Assembly: GCA_002898575.1 (NCBI GenBank)
Contig: BEHT01000001.1
Location: forward strand, 109,000-172,999
DNA from: a bacterium HR17
GTDB taxonomy: Bacteria; Armatimonadota; Fervidibacteria; Fervidibacterales; Fervidibacteraceae
Length of the DNA: 64,000 nt
Direction of reading: 5' to 3'
Shown here: positions 44,277 through 53,425 of the stretch, one piece after another
How positions within the stretch are numbered: position 1 is the stretch's first letter
Layout of the letters: the number at the start of each line of letters is the position of its first letter
Translations under genes and position numbers: made by a program
The notes under the pieces: model-generated
Seen by the model: only the letters and a program-made list of their open reading frames with translations
Told to the model about the DNA's origin: nothing
Databases searched by the model: none

Positions 44277-45564
44277 CGTTAAGCCCCTCCGGCGAAACGG
44301 TCACCCGAATCCAAGTGATGCGGCGTCCCCGCAGTTCCGCCACTTCCAAAGTGACGCCGTTCAACTCTATGCGGTCGCCGACCTGCGGCAACCGCTCCAA
44401 GTGAGCGAGCACCAATTCGGCAAGGGTATCGTAGTCCTCTTCCGGAAGTTCCACGCCCAGCAATTTTTCCACCTGCCGAATGCTGAGCGGGGCGCGGACG
44501 AGGTAAGTGCGGTCTGCAATTTGGCGCACGGGCATTTCGGCGATGTCATATTCGTCGTAAATTTCGCCGACGATTTCTTCCAAGATGTCCTCAACTGTGA
44601 CCAAGCCTGCAGTGCCACCTTCGGCGTCCAAGACGATAGCGATGCCCCGTCGTTGGCGCTGCATCGTGCGCAACAGGTTGTAAGCGCGCTGCGTCTCCGT
44701 CGCGAAAAGGGGTGGGCGTGCCAGTTCCCCTGCCGTTTTGTCCCGTTCGCCCCGATACCATGCCGCCAGAACATCTTTCGCATACAAGATGCCAACGATT
44801 TCATCCCGCGTCTCGCGGAAAACAGGCAAACGGCTGTGTCCCGACCGACGCATTGCCCGAAGGGCTTCGTCCAACGGCGTGTCGGCGCGCAGGGCGACCA
44901 TGTCCACACGGGGCACCATGACCTCCGCCACCCGCACTTCCTTGAACTCCAACGCGCTGGTGAGCATTTGGCGTAAGTCGCGCGCCAGTATATTCTGTCG
45001 TTCCGCGATCTCTAACGCCGCAAAAATCTCACCCTCGGTCACTAACGGCGGCTGGTGGGCATCGTGGAACCGCAAAAGACGCAAGATGCCCGACACGAGC
45101 GCGTCCGCAAGCGTCACGAAGGGTGTCAGCACCGTTTGAAAGAACCGCACCCACCGCGCAACCGTCAAGGCGACCGTTTCGGCATACGCGGCACCGTAAA
45201 GCCCCGGCATCACATCCACGAAGGTCAAGGCAAACACGGCAAACGCGACGGACACGACGCCGCTCAGCGCTTCCACCGCAAGTCGTTCGCCCCAATGGAG
45301 AGCTGCAGAGGTCACTAGCGCCTCTGCCAAATATTCCGTGAGGGTGATGCCGGCTAACAGCGTGGCGATCAATCGGGGTGGGTTGCGATAAAGCGCCAAC
45401 ACACGGGCTGCGGCGTCGTTGCCTTCTTCCGCAAGGTGCCACATTTTCACCTTTCCGATGCCCAACAACGCTGTCTCCGCCGCCGAAAAGACTGCGGCGA
45501 TAGCGAGCAGCAACGATGCCAGCCCGATTTTCAAGACAGCTATGACTGTTTCGTCGCCACTCAT
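44266..45564 (-). CDS. CNNM/CorC-type membrane protein (DUF21-CBS-CorC), first copy
   Basis: This 432-residue paralogue of the next gene has the same architecture. DUF21 helices (IGLASLLLAIAAVFSAAETA) include the small-residue SAAET motif. The CBS pair has VAEVMVPRVDMVALRADTPL, HSRLPVFRETRDEIVGILYA and IAIVLDAEGGTAGLVTVEDI. The CorC_HlyC domain has LGVELPEEDYDTLAELVLAH. In the family the CBS pair binds nucleotide to gate divalent cation export. The ATG overlaps nothing upstream; 92 nt separate it from argH. Confidence 0.9.
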   Translation of the reverse strand: MSGDETVIAVLKIGLASLLLAIAAVFSAAETALLGIGKVKMWHLAEEGNDAAARVLALYRNPPRLIATLLAGITLTEYLAEALVTSAALHWGERLAVEALSGVVSVAFAVFALTFVDVMPGLYGAAYAETVALTVARWVRFFQTVLTPFVTLADALVSGILRLLRFHDAHQPPLVTEGEIFAALEIAERQNILARDLRQMLTSALEFKEVRVAEVMVPRVDMVALRADTPLDEALRAMRRSGHSRLPVFRETRDEIVGILYAKDVLAAWYRGERDKTAGELARPPLFATETQRAYNLLRTMQRQRRGIAIVLDAEGGTAGLVTVEDILEEIVGEIYDEYDIAEMPVRQIADRTYLVRAPLSIRQVEKLLGVELPEEDYDTLAELVLAHLERLPQVGDRIELNGVTLEVAELRGRRITWIRVTVSPEGLNDAL

Positions 45565-45656
45565 CTCTGCCTTCCCTCACAGCGCCTGCCGAACCGTCGT
45601 TGTCAGCCTCCGCGACGAGCAGGCGCGTTTTGATTATAGCCCAAACCGATGCCCCT

Positions 45657-47153
45657 TCAAGGCGAGCGGCGTTGGGATGCCACGAGGACTTGGCTCAATT
45701 CAGCGCTGATGGACGGAAAGGTGCGCAGCCACGCCTGCGTGCGGCGCATCGCCGCCAAAGCCCGGCGCAATTGGCGTTGCACTGAAGGTTTAGCGGTTCC
45801 CGCCAAAACACGCCGCCGTTCCACGCTGCGGTCTGGCGCGACGAGGCTGAGGGCGTCGGCACCGAACGCCGGGCTGACAGCGTGTAAGTCGTCCAAAGTG
45901 GCGTCTTCCAAACCTTTGCCGCGCTCGCTCAGTGCCAGCACCAAGCGCCCGACGGCGTGGTGTGCCTCCCGAAAAGGCACACCTTTCTGCACCAAGTAAT
46001 CTGCCAAGTCGGTGGCGGTGGAAAAATCACCCTGCAAAGCCGCACGCATGCGCTGGGGGTGAAAAGTCGCCGTCGCGACCACTTGCGCCATTACCGACAG
46101 CGACGCGACCGTTGTGTCCACCGCCTCAAAAACAGCCGGTTTGTCTTCTTGCAAATCGCGGTTGTAGGTTAGGGGCAACCCTTTTAGCATCGTCAACAAA
46201 TGGGTCAGCGCCCCAACGGCACGCCCCGTTTTGCCCCGCACCAACTCCGTCATGTCAGGGTTGCGTTTCTGGGGCATCAGGGAGGAACCGGTGCACCACG
46301 CATCGTCCAGCGTCACAAACCCAAACTCGGGCGTGCTCCACAAAATCAACTCCTCGGCAAGGCGCGAAAGGTGCACCATGATCAAAGCGCAGGCGAACAC
46401 CAGTTCGCAGGCGAAATCGCGGTCGCTGACGGCGTCCATGCTGTTTTGCGCCGTCGCGGCAAAACCCAACAGTTGCGCGGTGCGCCGGGGGTTGATGGGC
46501 AACCCAGCACCCGCCAACGCCGCAGCGCCCAAGGGCGAGACATTGACGCGCTTCAAAAGGTCGCGCAATCGCTCAGCGTCGCGCTGCAGCGCCCAAAAAT
46601 GCGCCAAGAGGTGGTGCGCCAACCGCACCGGTTGCGCGTGCTGTAAATGTGTCACGCCCGGCATCAGCGTCTCCAAATGTCGCTGAGCCTGGTCGGTGAG
46701 CGCCTGTTGTAAACGCAAGATGTGTTCCGTCAGTGCCTTGAGGGCGTCGCGGCACCATAGCCGTAAGTCCGTCACTACTTGGTCATTGCGGCTGCGAGCA
46801 GTGTGCAACTTTCCGGCGATTTCGCCGACCCGGTCGCGCAATACCCGCTCCACAAAACTGTGGACGTCTTCGTCGGGACCGCTCAACGCTAACCGTTGTG
46901 CTTCAAGGTCATCCCAAATACTGACCAACCCTGTGACCAACTGGTGCGCTTCCTCGCGCGTCAGGATGCCGCATTCGCCGAGCATCAACGCGTGGGCGAT
47001 GGAGCCCAAGAGGTCGTAGCGCCACAGCCGCTTGTCTACGGCGAAACTGGACGAAAACTGTAAGGCTTCATCGGCGAGGGGCTTTTTGAACCGTCCGCCC
47101 CAAAGTTTCGGGGGAAGGGAAGGAGACGCCTTTGCACTTCGCTTACGCGCCAT
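45657..47153 (-). CDS. argH: Argininosuccinate lyase
   Basis: ArgH (498 residues) splits argininosuccinate to arginine and fumarate. It shows the N-terminal KLWGGRFKKPLADEALQF, DEDVHSFVERVL, HTARSRNDQVVTDLRLWC, LMPGVTHLQHAQPVRLAHHL, the fumarase-superfamily signature TGSSLMPQKRNPDMTELVRG and the C-terminal YLVQKGVPFREAHHAVGRLV. The N-terminus is about 15 residues longer than usual (basic). Its start overlaps the scpB stop by 11 nt. No other arginine gene is adjacent. Confidence 0.95.
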   Translation of the reverse strand: MARKRSAKASPSLPPKLWGGRFKKPLADEALQFSSSFAVDKRLWRYDLLGSIAHALMLGECGILTREEAHQLVTGLVSIWDDLEAQRLALSGPDEDVHSFVERVLRDRVGEIAGKLHTARSRNDQVVTDLRLWCRDALKALTEHILRLQQALTDQAQRHLETLMPGVTHLQHAQPVRLAHHLLAHFWALQRDAERLRDLLKRVNVSPLGAAALAGAGLPINPRRTAQLLGFAATAQNSMDAVSDRDFACELVFACALIMVHLSRLAEELILWSTPEFGFVTLDDAWCTGSSLMPQKRNPDMTELVRGKTGRAVGALTHLLTMLKGLPLTYNRDLQEDKPAVFEAVDTTVASLSVMAQVVATATFHPQRMRAALQGDFSTATDLADYLVQKGVPFREAHHAVGRLVLALSERGKGLEDATLDDLHAVSPAFGADALSLVAPDRSVERRRVLAGTAKPSVQRQLRRALAAMRRTQAWLRTFPSISAELSQVLVASQRRSP

Positions 47154-47754
47154 CGTTATCCCCCTTCACAGATACATCAAATTGCTCGTGGGTTGATGCC
47201 GCATCGTCGGCAAGCAGGGCAACGGCTTTCTCCTGCCACTCCTTGAGGGGTGGCAGGTCGTCCAGACTACGCAACCCGAACAATTCCAAAAACCGTCGGG
47301 TCGTCCCGTAAAGGCGGGGACGACCGGGTACCTCTTTGTGACCGACGACTTGGATGAGCCCGTGTTCCAGCAAGCTTTGCAACGCTGCGCCGCTATCTAC
47401 CCCGCGTAACCGCTCAATTTCGGGGCGCGTGATAGGTTGATGGTAAGCGACGATCGCCAACACCTCTAAACTGCCCCGCGAAAGGCGCACGCGTTGCGGT
47501 GGGTGGAGCCGTGCGACGACCGGGGCAAATTCCGCCCGCGTCATCATCCGCCAACCGCCGGCGACTTCCACGATCGCCAAGCCGCTGTTGCGCTCGTAAT
47601 CCACTGCCAGTTCGTTCAGCAAAAACAAAACTTCGTCAGGCGGCGCATCCAAGACGCGCGCTAACTCATCCAGCGGCAACGGTTTCGTCGCAACGAACAA
47701 AACGCATTCCAACGCTTTGCGCCACCACATTCGCTGCTCCGACGATGACTCCAT
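47143..47754 (-). CDS. scpB: Segregation and condensation protein B
   Basis: ScpB (203 residues) is a winged-helix kleisin-associated subunit of the SMC-ScpAB condensin. Characteristic parts are LECVLFVATKPLPLDELARV, RLSRGSLEVLAIVAYHQPIT, RPEIERLRGVDSGAALQSLL and GRPRLYGTTRRFLELFGLRS. GGAGGTGAACCG precedes the ATG. scpA, usually next door, is absent here; argH follows with an overlap. Confidence 0.94.
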   Translation of the reverse strand: MESSSEQRMWWRKALECVLFVATKPLPLDELARVLDAPPDEVLFLLNELAVDYERNSGLAIVEVAGGWRMMTRAEFAPVVARLHPPQRVRLSRGSLEVLAIVAYHQPITRPEIERLRGVDSGAALQSLLEHGLIQVVGHKEVPGRPRLYGTTRRFLELFGLRSLDDLPPLKEWQEKAVALLADDAASTHEQFDVSVKGDNDGA

Positions 47755-47966
47755 CGGTTCACCTCCTTTGTGCGACGGCGAACATCAAAATTTCACCGAG
47801 TGCGCCGCATTGTCTTGTCAGGCGGCAAAGTGTCGGCGTGTCGTCCTTTGCGCGGCGAACGAAAACCTCTCTGCCGTCGTTTAAACAAATCATGCCGCAA
47901 AAGGAAGCGCCGTCGGCTATAGTGTTTCGTGTCGCATAAGCGCCATAATCACAACGGTGACGGACG

Positions 47967-50159
47967 ATGAACATTGCCACTGCCTTAGCGGTGCGCCAAT
48001 CGGAGCGGTTGGGCGTCGTGACGGAGCAGAATGCCGACCCGTTGGCGGTGCTGATTGAACGGGTGCGCGCGACACACCCCACTGCCGATGTAGAGCGCAT
48101 CGCCCGGGCTTACCGGTTCGCCGAGCACGCCCACAGCGGACAAACGCGCCTTTCCGGTGAACCCTACATCACGCACCCATGGCATGTCGCTCTCATCGTC
48201 ACCGACTTAGGGTTGGACGAGAACGGCATTATCGCCGCGCTGTTACACGATACCGTGGAGGACACTGCCGTGGATTTGCCCACGATTGAGCGGGAGTTCG
48301 GCGGCGAAGTCGCCCAGTTGGTGGAAGGTGTGACGAAACTGAGCCGCCTGCAGTTTCGGACCGCGCGCCAAGAGCACGCGGAAAACCTGCGCAAAGTGCT
48401 GGTCGCGATGGCACAAGATGTGCGGGTCATCCTCATCAAACTCGCTGACCGTTTGCATAATTTGCGCACCTTAGACCCGCTGCCCGAAGAGAAACGCAAA
48501 GCCATCGCTTTGGAGACCTTGCAGGTCTATGCGCCCATCGCCCATCGCCTCGGCATCTGGCGGCTCAAATGGGAGTTGGAAGACTTGGCGTTCAAGCACT
48601 TAGACCCGCAAACTTACCGCACCCTCGCCCGCAAGGTAGAAAAGACGCGCGCCGAACGGGTTCACTTGGTGGAACAAGCGATCGCCCAATTGCATGACGC
48701 CCTGCGTCAAGCCGGCATTGACGCCACCGTGCAAGGGCGCCCCAAACACCTTTGGAGCATTTACCAGAAAATGCAGCGCGAGGGCGTGGACATTGACCGC
48801 ATCTACGACTTAATCGCCCTGCGCGTCATCGTTAACACGGAAGCCGAGTGCTATTTGGCGCTGGGGACCGTGCACAAACTTTGGACACCCTTGCCGGGCA
48901 TGTTCACCGACTACATCGCGAAGCCCAAACCTAACGGCTACCAATCGCTGCACACGAAAGTGATCGGACCAGGCGGCGAAGTGATGGAAGTGCAAATCCG
49001 CACATGGGCGATGCACCGCAACGCCGAATATGGCATCGCTGCCCACTGGCGCTACAAAGAAGGATATGAGGAAGCCCCTCCGCCCACTGACCCGCTGGAT
49101 CAAGCCCTCGGTTGGCTGCGGGAATTGATGGAGTTGCATCGCGACATGCGCGATGCAGCCGAGTTCACACGGTCTGTTTTGGGCGATTTGTTTCGTGACC
49201 AAGTGTTTGTGTTCACGCCGAAAGGCGATGTCATTGACCTGCCCAGAGGCGCCACGCCCGTGGACTTCGCCTACCGCATCCACACGGAAATCGGCAACCG
49301 ATGTATCGGTGCGAAGGTTAACGGCAAACTCGTCCCTTTGGATTACGAACTGCAAACGGGCGATGTCGTGGAAATCCTGACCAGCAAACACCCGAAGGGT
49401 CCCAGCCCCGATTGGCTCAGGTTTGTCAAGACATCGTTGGCACGCAACCGTATCAAGCGCTTCTTGAAGGAGCAAGCCTACGAGGAGAACCTGCAACGCG
49501 GGCGCGAAGTGTTGACCCAAGCCTTGGAACGCGCCGGGCTACATTTGACCGAAGTTTTGGAGTCGGGCAAGTTGGGTGAGTTGGCAAAGCAATATCAGTT
49601 GCAGAGCGTTAACGATTTGTTGGCTGCTATCGGCTACGGCTCGGTGTCCGCACAATCGGTTGTCAACAAGTTGAAACCGCCGCCACCTAAGCCGAAAGTG
49701 ACTTTGTTGGCGCCCGACGAACGCGCGCTGCCCGCGCGCAAAGGCACACTGCTTTACCGCCTCGCCCGATGTTGCGCTCCCGTGCCTAACGATCCCATCG
49801 TCGGGTTCATCAGCCGCGGGCGGGGAATCGTCGTCCATCGTGCTGATTGCCGTAACCTTCAGCGGTTGCGCGAAAGCGAGCCTGACCGCATCGTCGCGTT
49901 AGATTGGGGGTTCCCGCTGCAAGAGCCAGCGATCGCCCGTTTGCGCGTCGTCGCCTACGACCGCGTCGGGTTGCTCAGCGATGTCTCTAACGCCGTCAGC
50001 AGCAAAGGCGTGAATATCGTTTCCAATCGCTCCGTCACGAAAGACGGCATCGCCTACTTTGAGTTAGGTGTCGTCGTCCCTGATGCACCCACTTTGCAGG
50101 AAGTTATCGCCAGCATTCAACGGCTCACGGATGTTATCCAAGTCGCCCGTATCGTTTGA
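47967..50159 (+). CDS. relA: Bifunctional (p)ppGpp synthetase/hydrolase (RelA/SpoT)
   Basis: This 730-residue Rel-type enzyme controls the stringent response. Domains are an HD hydrolase (FAEHAHSGQTRLSGEPYITH, AALLHDTVEDT), the synthetase region (RPKHLWSIYQKMQREGVDID, KPNGYQSLHTKVIGPGG), a TGS domain (DQVFVFTPKGDVIDLPRGAT) and a C-terminal zinc-finger/ACT region (LARCCAPVPNDPIVGFISRG, YDRVGLLSDVSNAVSSKGVN). With an intact HD motif it is probably both synthetase and hydrolase. The upstream 212 nt hold its promoter, which I could not define. Confidence 0.95.
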   Translation: MNIATALAVRQSERLGVVTEQNADPLAVLIERVRATHPTADVERIARAYRFAEHAHSGQTRLSGEPYITHPWHVALIVTDLGLDENGIIAALLHDTVEDTAVDLPTIEREFGGEVAQLVEGVTKLSRLQFRTARQEHAENLRKVLVAMAQDVRVILIKLADRLHNLRTLDPLPEEKRKAIALETLQVYAPIAHRLGIWRLKWELEDLAFKHLDPQTYRTLARKVEKTRAERVHLVEQAIAQLHDALRQAGIDATVQGRPKHLWSIYQKMQREGVDIDRIYDLIALRVIVNTEAECYLALGTVHKLWTPLPGMFTDYIAKPKPNGYQSLHTKVIGPGGEVMEVQIRTWAMHRNAEYGIAAHWRYKEGYEEAPPPTDPLDQALGWLRELMELHRDMRDAAEFTRSVLGDLFRDQVFVFTPKGDVIDLPRGATPVDFAYRIHTEIGNRCIGAKVNGKLVPLDYELQTGDVVEILTSKHPKGPSPDWLRFVKTSLARNRIKRFLKEQAYEENLQRGREVLTQALERAGLHLTEVLESGKLGELAKQYQLQSVNDLLAAIGYGSVSAQSVVNKLKPPPPKPKVTLLAPDERALPARKGTLLYRLARCCAPVPNDPIVGFISRGRGIVVHRADCRNLQRLRESEPDRIVALDWGFPLQEPAIARLRVVAYDRVGLLSDVSNAVSSKGVNIVSNRSVTKDGIAYFELGVVVPDAPTLQEVIASIQRLTDVIQVARIV

Positions 50160-50270
50160 GGCGCGTCCGAGTTATCGGGGAGCGCGCCGAACGATTTCGG
50201 TCGTCCAGAAGCCCGACCCTCTAACTGAGGGTCGCAAACCTGCCCGCCCACACGGAGGTGGAACAGACGC

Positions 50271-51335
50271 GTGTATCGGGTCGGCATCGTCGGATTAGGG
50301 CGCAAGGCGCTGACGATTGACGATGAAACGCACTTGCGTTGGTTGACCAACTACGAACTGCCGCCGACGACACATGTGTCCGCTTACCTCGCTAACCCGC
50401 AAACGCAGATCGTCGCCGTCTGTGCCCGTTCGTCCGAAAGCCTTGAGCGATTTTATCAACGCACGGGTCTGCGGCAAGTGCGGGGCTACACGGATTTCCG
50501 AGAGATGTTCGCCAACGAGCCGTTGGATATCGTGAGCGTGTGCACTCACACCGACATGAAAGCCGCGATCGTCATCGCAGCAGCAGAAGCAGGTGTCAAG
50601 GGAATCATCTGCGAAAAAGCGATGGCGACCTCGTTGGAGGAAGCCGATGCGATGTTGGTGGCATGTGAACGGGCAGGCACAAAGTTGCTGGTCAACCATC
50701 CGCGCCGTTACCACCCGACTTACCGACGGGCGAAAGCGTTGTTGGAAAAGGGTGCCATCGGCGAACTCGTGCGGTTGCACGGAACGATGTGGACTTGGCT
50801 CTTGCACAACGGCACGCACCTTTGGGACATTTTGCGCTACTTTGTCGGCGATGCAGATTGGGTTTGCGGGTGGGTGCGCAACGACCATCCCAGCGACCCT
50901 GGCGGCTACGGCATCGTGCACTTCCAAAGCGGTGTCGTCGCTTGGGTGGATGTTGGCGGTGGGCAAGGGTTCACGCTGGAGTTGCACGGCACAAATGGGC
51001 TCATGCGCATTGACAGTTTCCACGACGGTGTGCAGTTGGAAGTTTACGCCGATGTCTATCCGCCAGACCCGTCTCGCCCCGCTTTTCAATTTCGCCCACG
51101 CTATGTGCAGCGGCGTGAGTATCACCCCAACCCACCGCAATTCACGCCCCCGATGCAAGCCGCTTTGCAGGACCTTCTTGACGCCCTTGAGCAGGACCGT
51201 CAACCCCAGTCCAGCGGTTACGATGGACGGGCAGCGTTAGAAATTGGGTTGGCTTTTCATGTGTCCCACCGACAAGGACATTGCCCCGTCCCGCTCCCGT
51301 TAGCGGACCGCACCGTAAGAGTTGTTTCGCGGTGA
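50271..51335 (+). CDS. Gfo/Idh/MocA-family oxidoreductase, cytosolic
   Basis: This 354-residue NAD(P)-dependent sugar dehydrogenase family protein lacks an export signal, unlike the copy at 24365. It opens YRVGIVGLGRKALTIDDETH, then DIVSVCTHTDMKAAIVIAAA, the EKA variant of the EKP motif in IICEKAMATSLEEADAM, and HPRRYHPTYRRAKALLEKGA. GTG start at 50271 follows GGAGGTGGAACAGACGC. The neighbour on the other strand is a sugar-type epimerase/dehydrogenase, suggesting a shared sugar pathway. The substrate is unknown. Confidence 0.87.
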   Translation: MYRVGIVGLGRKALTIDDETHLRWLTNYELPPTTHVSAYLANPQTQIVAVCARSSESLERFYQRTGLRQVRGYTDFREMFANEPLDIVSVCTHTDMKAAIVIAAAEAGVKGIICEKAMATSLEEADAMLVACERAGTKLLVNHPRRYHPTYRRAKALLEKGAIGELVRLHGTMWTWLLHNGTHLWDILRYFVGDADWVCGWVRNDHPSDPGGYGIVHFQSGVVAWVDVGGGQGFTLELHGTNGLMRIDSFHDGVQLEVYADVYPPDPSRPAFQFRPRYVQRREYHPNPPQFTPPMQAALQDLLDALEQDRQPQSSGYDGRAALEIGLAFHVSHRQGHCPVPLPLADRTVRVVSR

Positions 51336-51353
51336 TGCAGAAACCCTGTTGAC

Positions 51354-52190
51354 CTACTCCCGCCACGAGTAGCGGGGTTCCCATCCCAACAGGCGTTTCG
51401 CTTTGCTCAAATCAAAGACACCCTCATGTCCGCGTAACTCTCGGCGGAGCGGCACATCGGGGTAAGCAGCGGCGACCAATTCGGCAGTCGGCACAACAGA
51501 GTGGGTGTCGGCAGCGCAAATGAAGAAGGCTTCGTGCCCCGTGAAGGGCGCTTCCAACGCTTTGAGGACGGCATCTACCGCATCGCGCAAATCCACATAG
51601 CCCCACAGCCCTTTGAAATCGCCCGGCACATCGCGAAAAGGTTGCGCCCGCCAACGCTCATACTGTTCGGGCGTTGTCACGCCGTGAAACCGCAGGCTGG
51701 CGACAGCCATGGCAGGGGCGAGCCTTACCGTCGCGTCCGCCATCTGTTCGCCGAGCCATTTAGAAAGGCTGTAGGCTTCTTCGGGGCGAGCGGGGTGTTG
51801 TTCGTCTATAGGCAAATAGTCTAAACGCGGGCGCTCTTTGTTGAAGTGCAATCCCACCGCGTTGATGCTGGACGCGAGGACGACGCGCTGAATGCCCAAC
51901 AACCGGCACGCTTCCAACACATGGTAAGTGCCTTGCACATTGACCCGCATGATTTCGGTCGGCGGCACCAAACGCGGTCCGGGGACAGCGGCTAAATGCA
52001 CCACAGCGTCCACACCAGCTAAACCTTGCAAGACTTGACCGAAATCCGTGATGTCCGTGCGGGTGAAGGGGAACCGCCATTGCTCTGGTGGTTTGAGATC
52101 TAAACCGCGCACCTGGTCGCCGCGTTCCAGTAACGCCCGAACGACCGCCTGTCCGATTCGCCCGCTACTGCCGGTCACAGCGATCTTCAT
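51354..52190 (-). CDS. NAD-dependent epimerase/dehydratase (extended SDR)
   Basis: This 278-residue extended short-chain dehydrogenase has the NAD motif MKIAVTGSSGRIGQAVVRAL, DAVVHLAAVPGPRLVPPTEI, a Ser in VVLASSINAVG and the catalytic YSLSK (Y-x-x-x-K). The C-terminus (VFDLSKAKRLLGWEPRYSWR) matches UDP-sugar epimerases and uronate dehydrogenase. GGAGGGTGAACG precedes the ATG. It converges with the Gfo/Idh gene (18 nt apart). Specific activity is not assignable. Confidence 0.86.
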   Translation of the reverse strand: MKIAVTGSSGRIGQAVVRALLERGDQVRGLDLKPPEQWRFPFTRTDITDFGQVLQGLAGVDAVVHLAAVPGPRLVPPTEIMRVNVQGTYHVLEACRLLGIQRVVLASSINAVGLHFNKERPRLDYLPIDEQHPARPEEAYSLSKWLGEQMADATVRLAPAMAVASLRFHGVTTPEQYERWRAQPFRDVPGDFKGLWGYVDLRDAVDAVLKALEAPFTGHEAFFICAADTHSVVPTAELVAAAYPDVPLRRELRGHEGVFDLSKAKRLLGWEPRYSWRE

Positions 52191-52212
52191 CGTTCACCCT
52201 CCTTGCACTGCT

Positions 52213-52274
52213 TCGTTGGGTCTTCCTTTCAGCGGCTCCGGAGAGCCGCCCTCCGACCAAACCCCATTATCCAA
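52213..52274 (-). repeat. Hairpin repeat element, copy C (truncated, one hairpin)
   Basis: The ends CGTTGGG and ATCCAACA are degenerate versions of the family termini. Read on the minus strand the element keeps the outer CGGAGGGC and the GGCTCTCCGGAGCC hairpin, but the second hairpin is missing. It lies between the epimerase start and pyrK. Confidence 0.6.
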
Positions 52275-52442
52275 CACAGCATCCTTACACTGATTCCGTC
52301 AACATCGTTAAGATTGACTGCGGCGAAAGTTTGGGAGCGCTGCCTTCCGAACGGACATCGCCGTAAATTGTGAAGACGCATGACCGCCTTCGTTGCTGTG
52401 CGGCTACAATTGTGGCGTTCTTGCGATGGGGAGGTTGAAACG

Positions 52443-53417
52443 ATGAGCGCTGAAGCGCCGTCGCGGTTACCGCACACACCGCGAGAGCGGGGCAACACCG
52501 CCGTCTTCGTCGGCACCGCGCACATCGTCGCAAAAGAGCGTTACCGCGATTTTTGTCGGTTGACTTTGCGGTGCCGCCAAATCGCCCAACGCGCCCAACC
52601 GGGGCAGTTCGTCAATTTGTATTTGGATGCGCTGGGCGGTGGTAAACCATTTGAGCGGGCGAGTTTGCCGATGGCAGCCTTGCTGCCCCGTCCTTTTAGC
52701 ATCGCGCGCATCGTCCCGTTGTTGAAGGGGCGCACTGACCCTGCCCCTAATGAGGTGCCACAAGCCTTCTCGGTGTTGTTTGACTTGCGCAGTGTCGGCA
52801 CCCGGTGGCTGGCGGAGTTGACGGCGGATGTTCCCGTGCGGGTCGCTGGACCGTTGGGCAAAGGGTTTTGGGTGCCTCAAGGCGTTCGGCGCGCTGTCCT
52901 CGTCGGCGGCGGCATCGGTGCGGCACCGTTCCCGTTCTTCGCCGAACAGCTTAAGCGATCGGGGGTTGAAGTCGTCGCCCTGTTGGGCGCGCAAACCCCC
53001 GATAAGTTGCCTTTTGACCCCGTTCGCGCCGAGCATCCGTTGATGGGCAACGGTAAGCCCCTTTCGTATTGGGCAGCGGATGAGTTTGAAAGCCTCGGTG
53101 TCCCGTCCGCCATCGCCTTGGATCAACCTACCGAGGGGTTTTTCGCAGGGACTGTCATCGCCCTCTTGGAGGCATGGCTCGCTACGCAGCAAGAGCGCGC
53201 CGGTATTGCCCTTTTCGGGTGTGGACCGCGCGGTATGATGCGCGCCCTGGCACAAGTGGCGGAGCGGGCAGGGTTGCCGTGTCAAGTAGCAACGGAAGAA
53301 CGCATGGGGTGCGGGTTGGGCATTTGTTTCGGCTGTCCCATCCCGTTCCGTGACGGCAGTTATCGCCTTTGCTGCACGGACGGACCCGTCTTTGACGCCC
53401 ATGCAGTGGCGTGGTGA
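52443..53417 (+). CDS. pyrK: Dihydroorotate dehydrogenase electron-transfer subunit (PyrK-like)
   Basis: The protein has 324 residues. An FAD-binding domain (RAQPGQFVNLYLDALGGGKP, LLPRPFSIARIVPLL) is followed by an NAD-binding domain (GVRRAVLVGGGIGAAPFPFF). The C-terminal [2Fe-2S] cysteine cluster is EERMGCGLGICFGCPIPF then CTDGPVFDAHAV. PyrK passes electrons from PyrD to NAD in pyrimidine synthesis. ATG at 52443 follows GGGGAGGTTGAAACG; a longer frame from 52380 has no such site. pyrD is not adjacent. Sulfhydrogenase or NfnA-type relatives share the fold. Confidence 0.88.
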   Translation: MSAEAPSRLPHTPRERGNTAVFVGTAHIVAKERYRDFCRLTLRCRQIAQRAQPGQFVNLYLDALGGGKPFERASLPMAALLPRPFSIARIVPLLKGRTDPAPNEVPQAFSVLFDLRSVGTRWLAELTADVPVRVAGPLGKGFWVPQGVRRAVLVGGGIGAAPFPFFAEQLKRSGVEVVALLGAQTPDKLPFDPVRAEHPLMGNGKPLSYWAADEFESLGVPSAIALDQPTEGFFAGTVIALLEAWLATQQERAGIALFGCGPRGMMRALAQVAERAGLPCQVATEERMGCGLGICFGCPIPFRDGSYRLCCTDGPVFDAHAVAW

Positions 53418-53425
53418 GGGGCAGC

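Noticed and set aside
52368..52410. Promoter before pyrK
   Set aside because: TACAAT at 52405 has no -35 at an acceptable distance; the nearest TTGTGA is 31 bp away.
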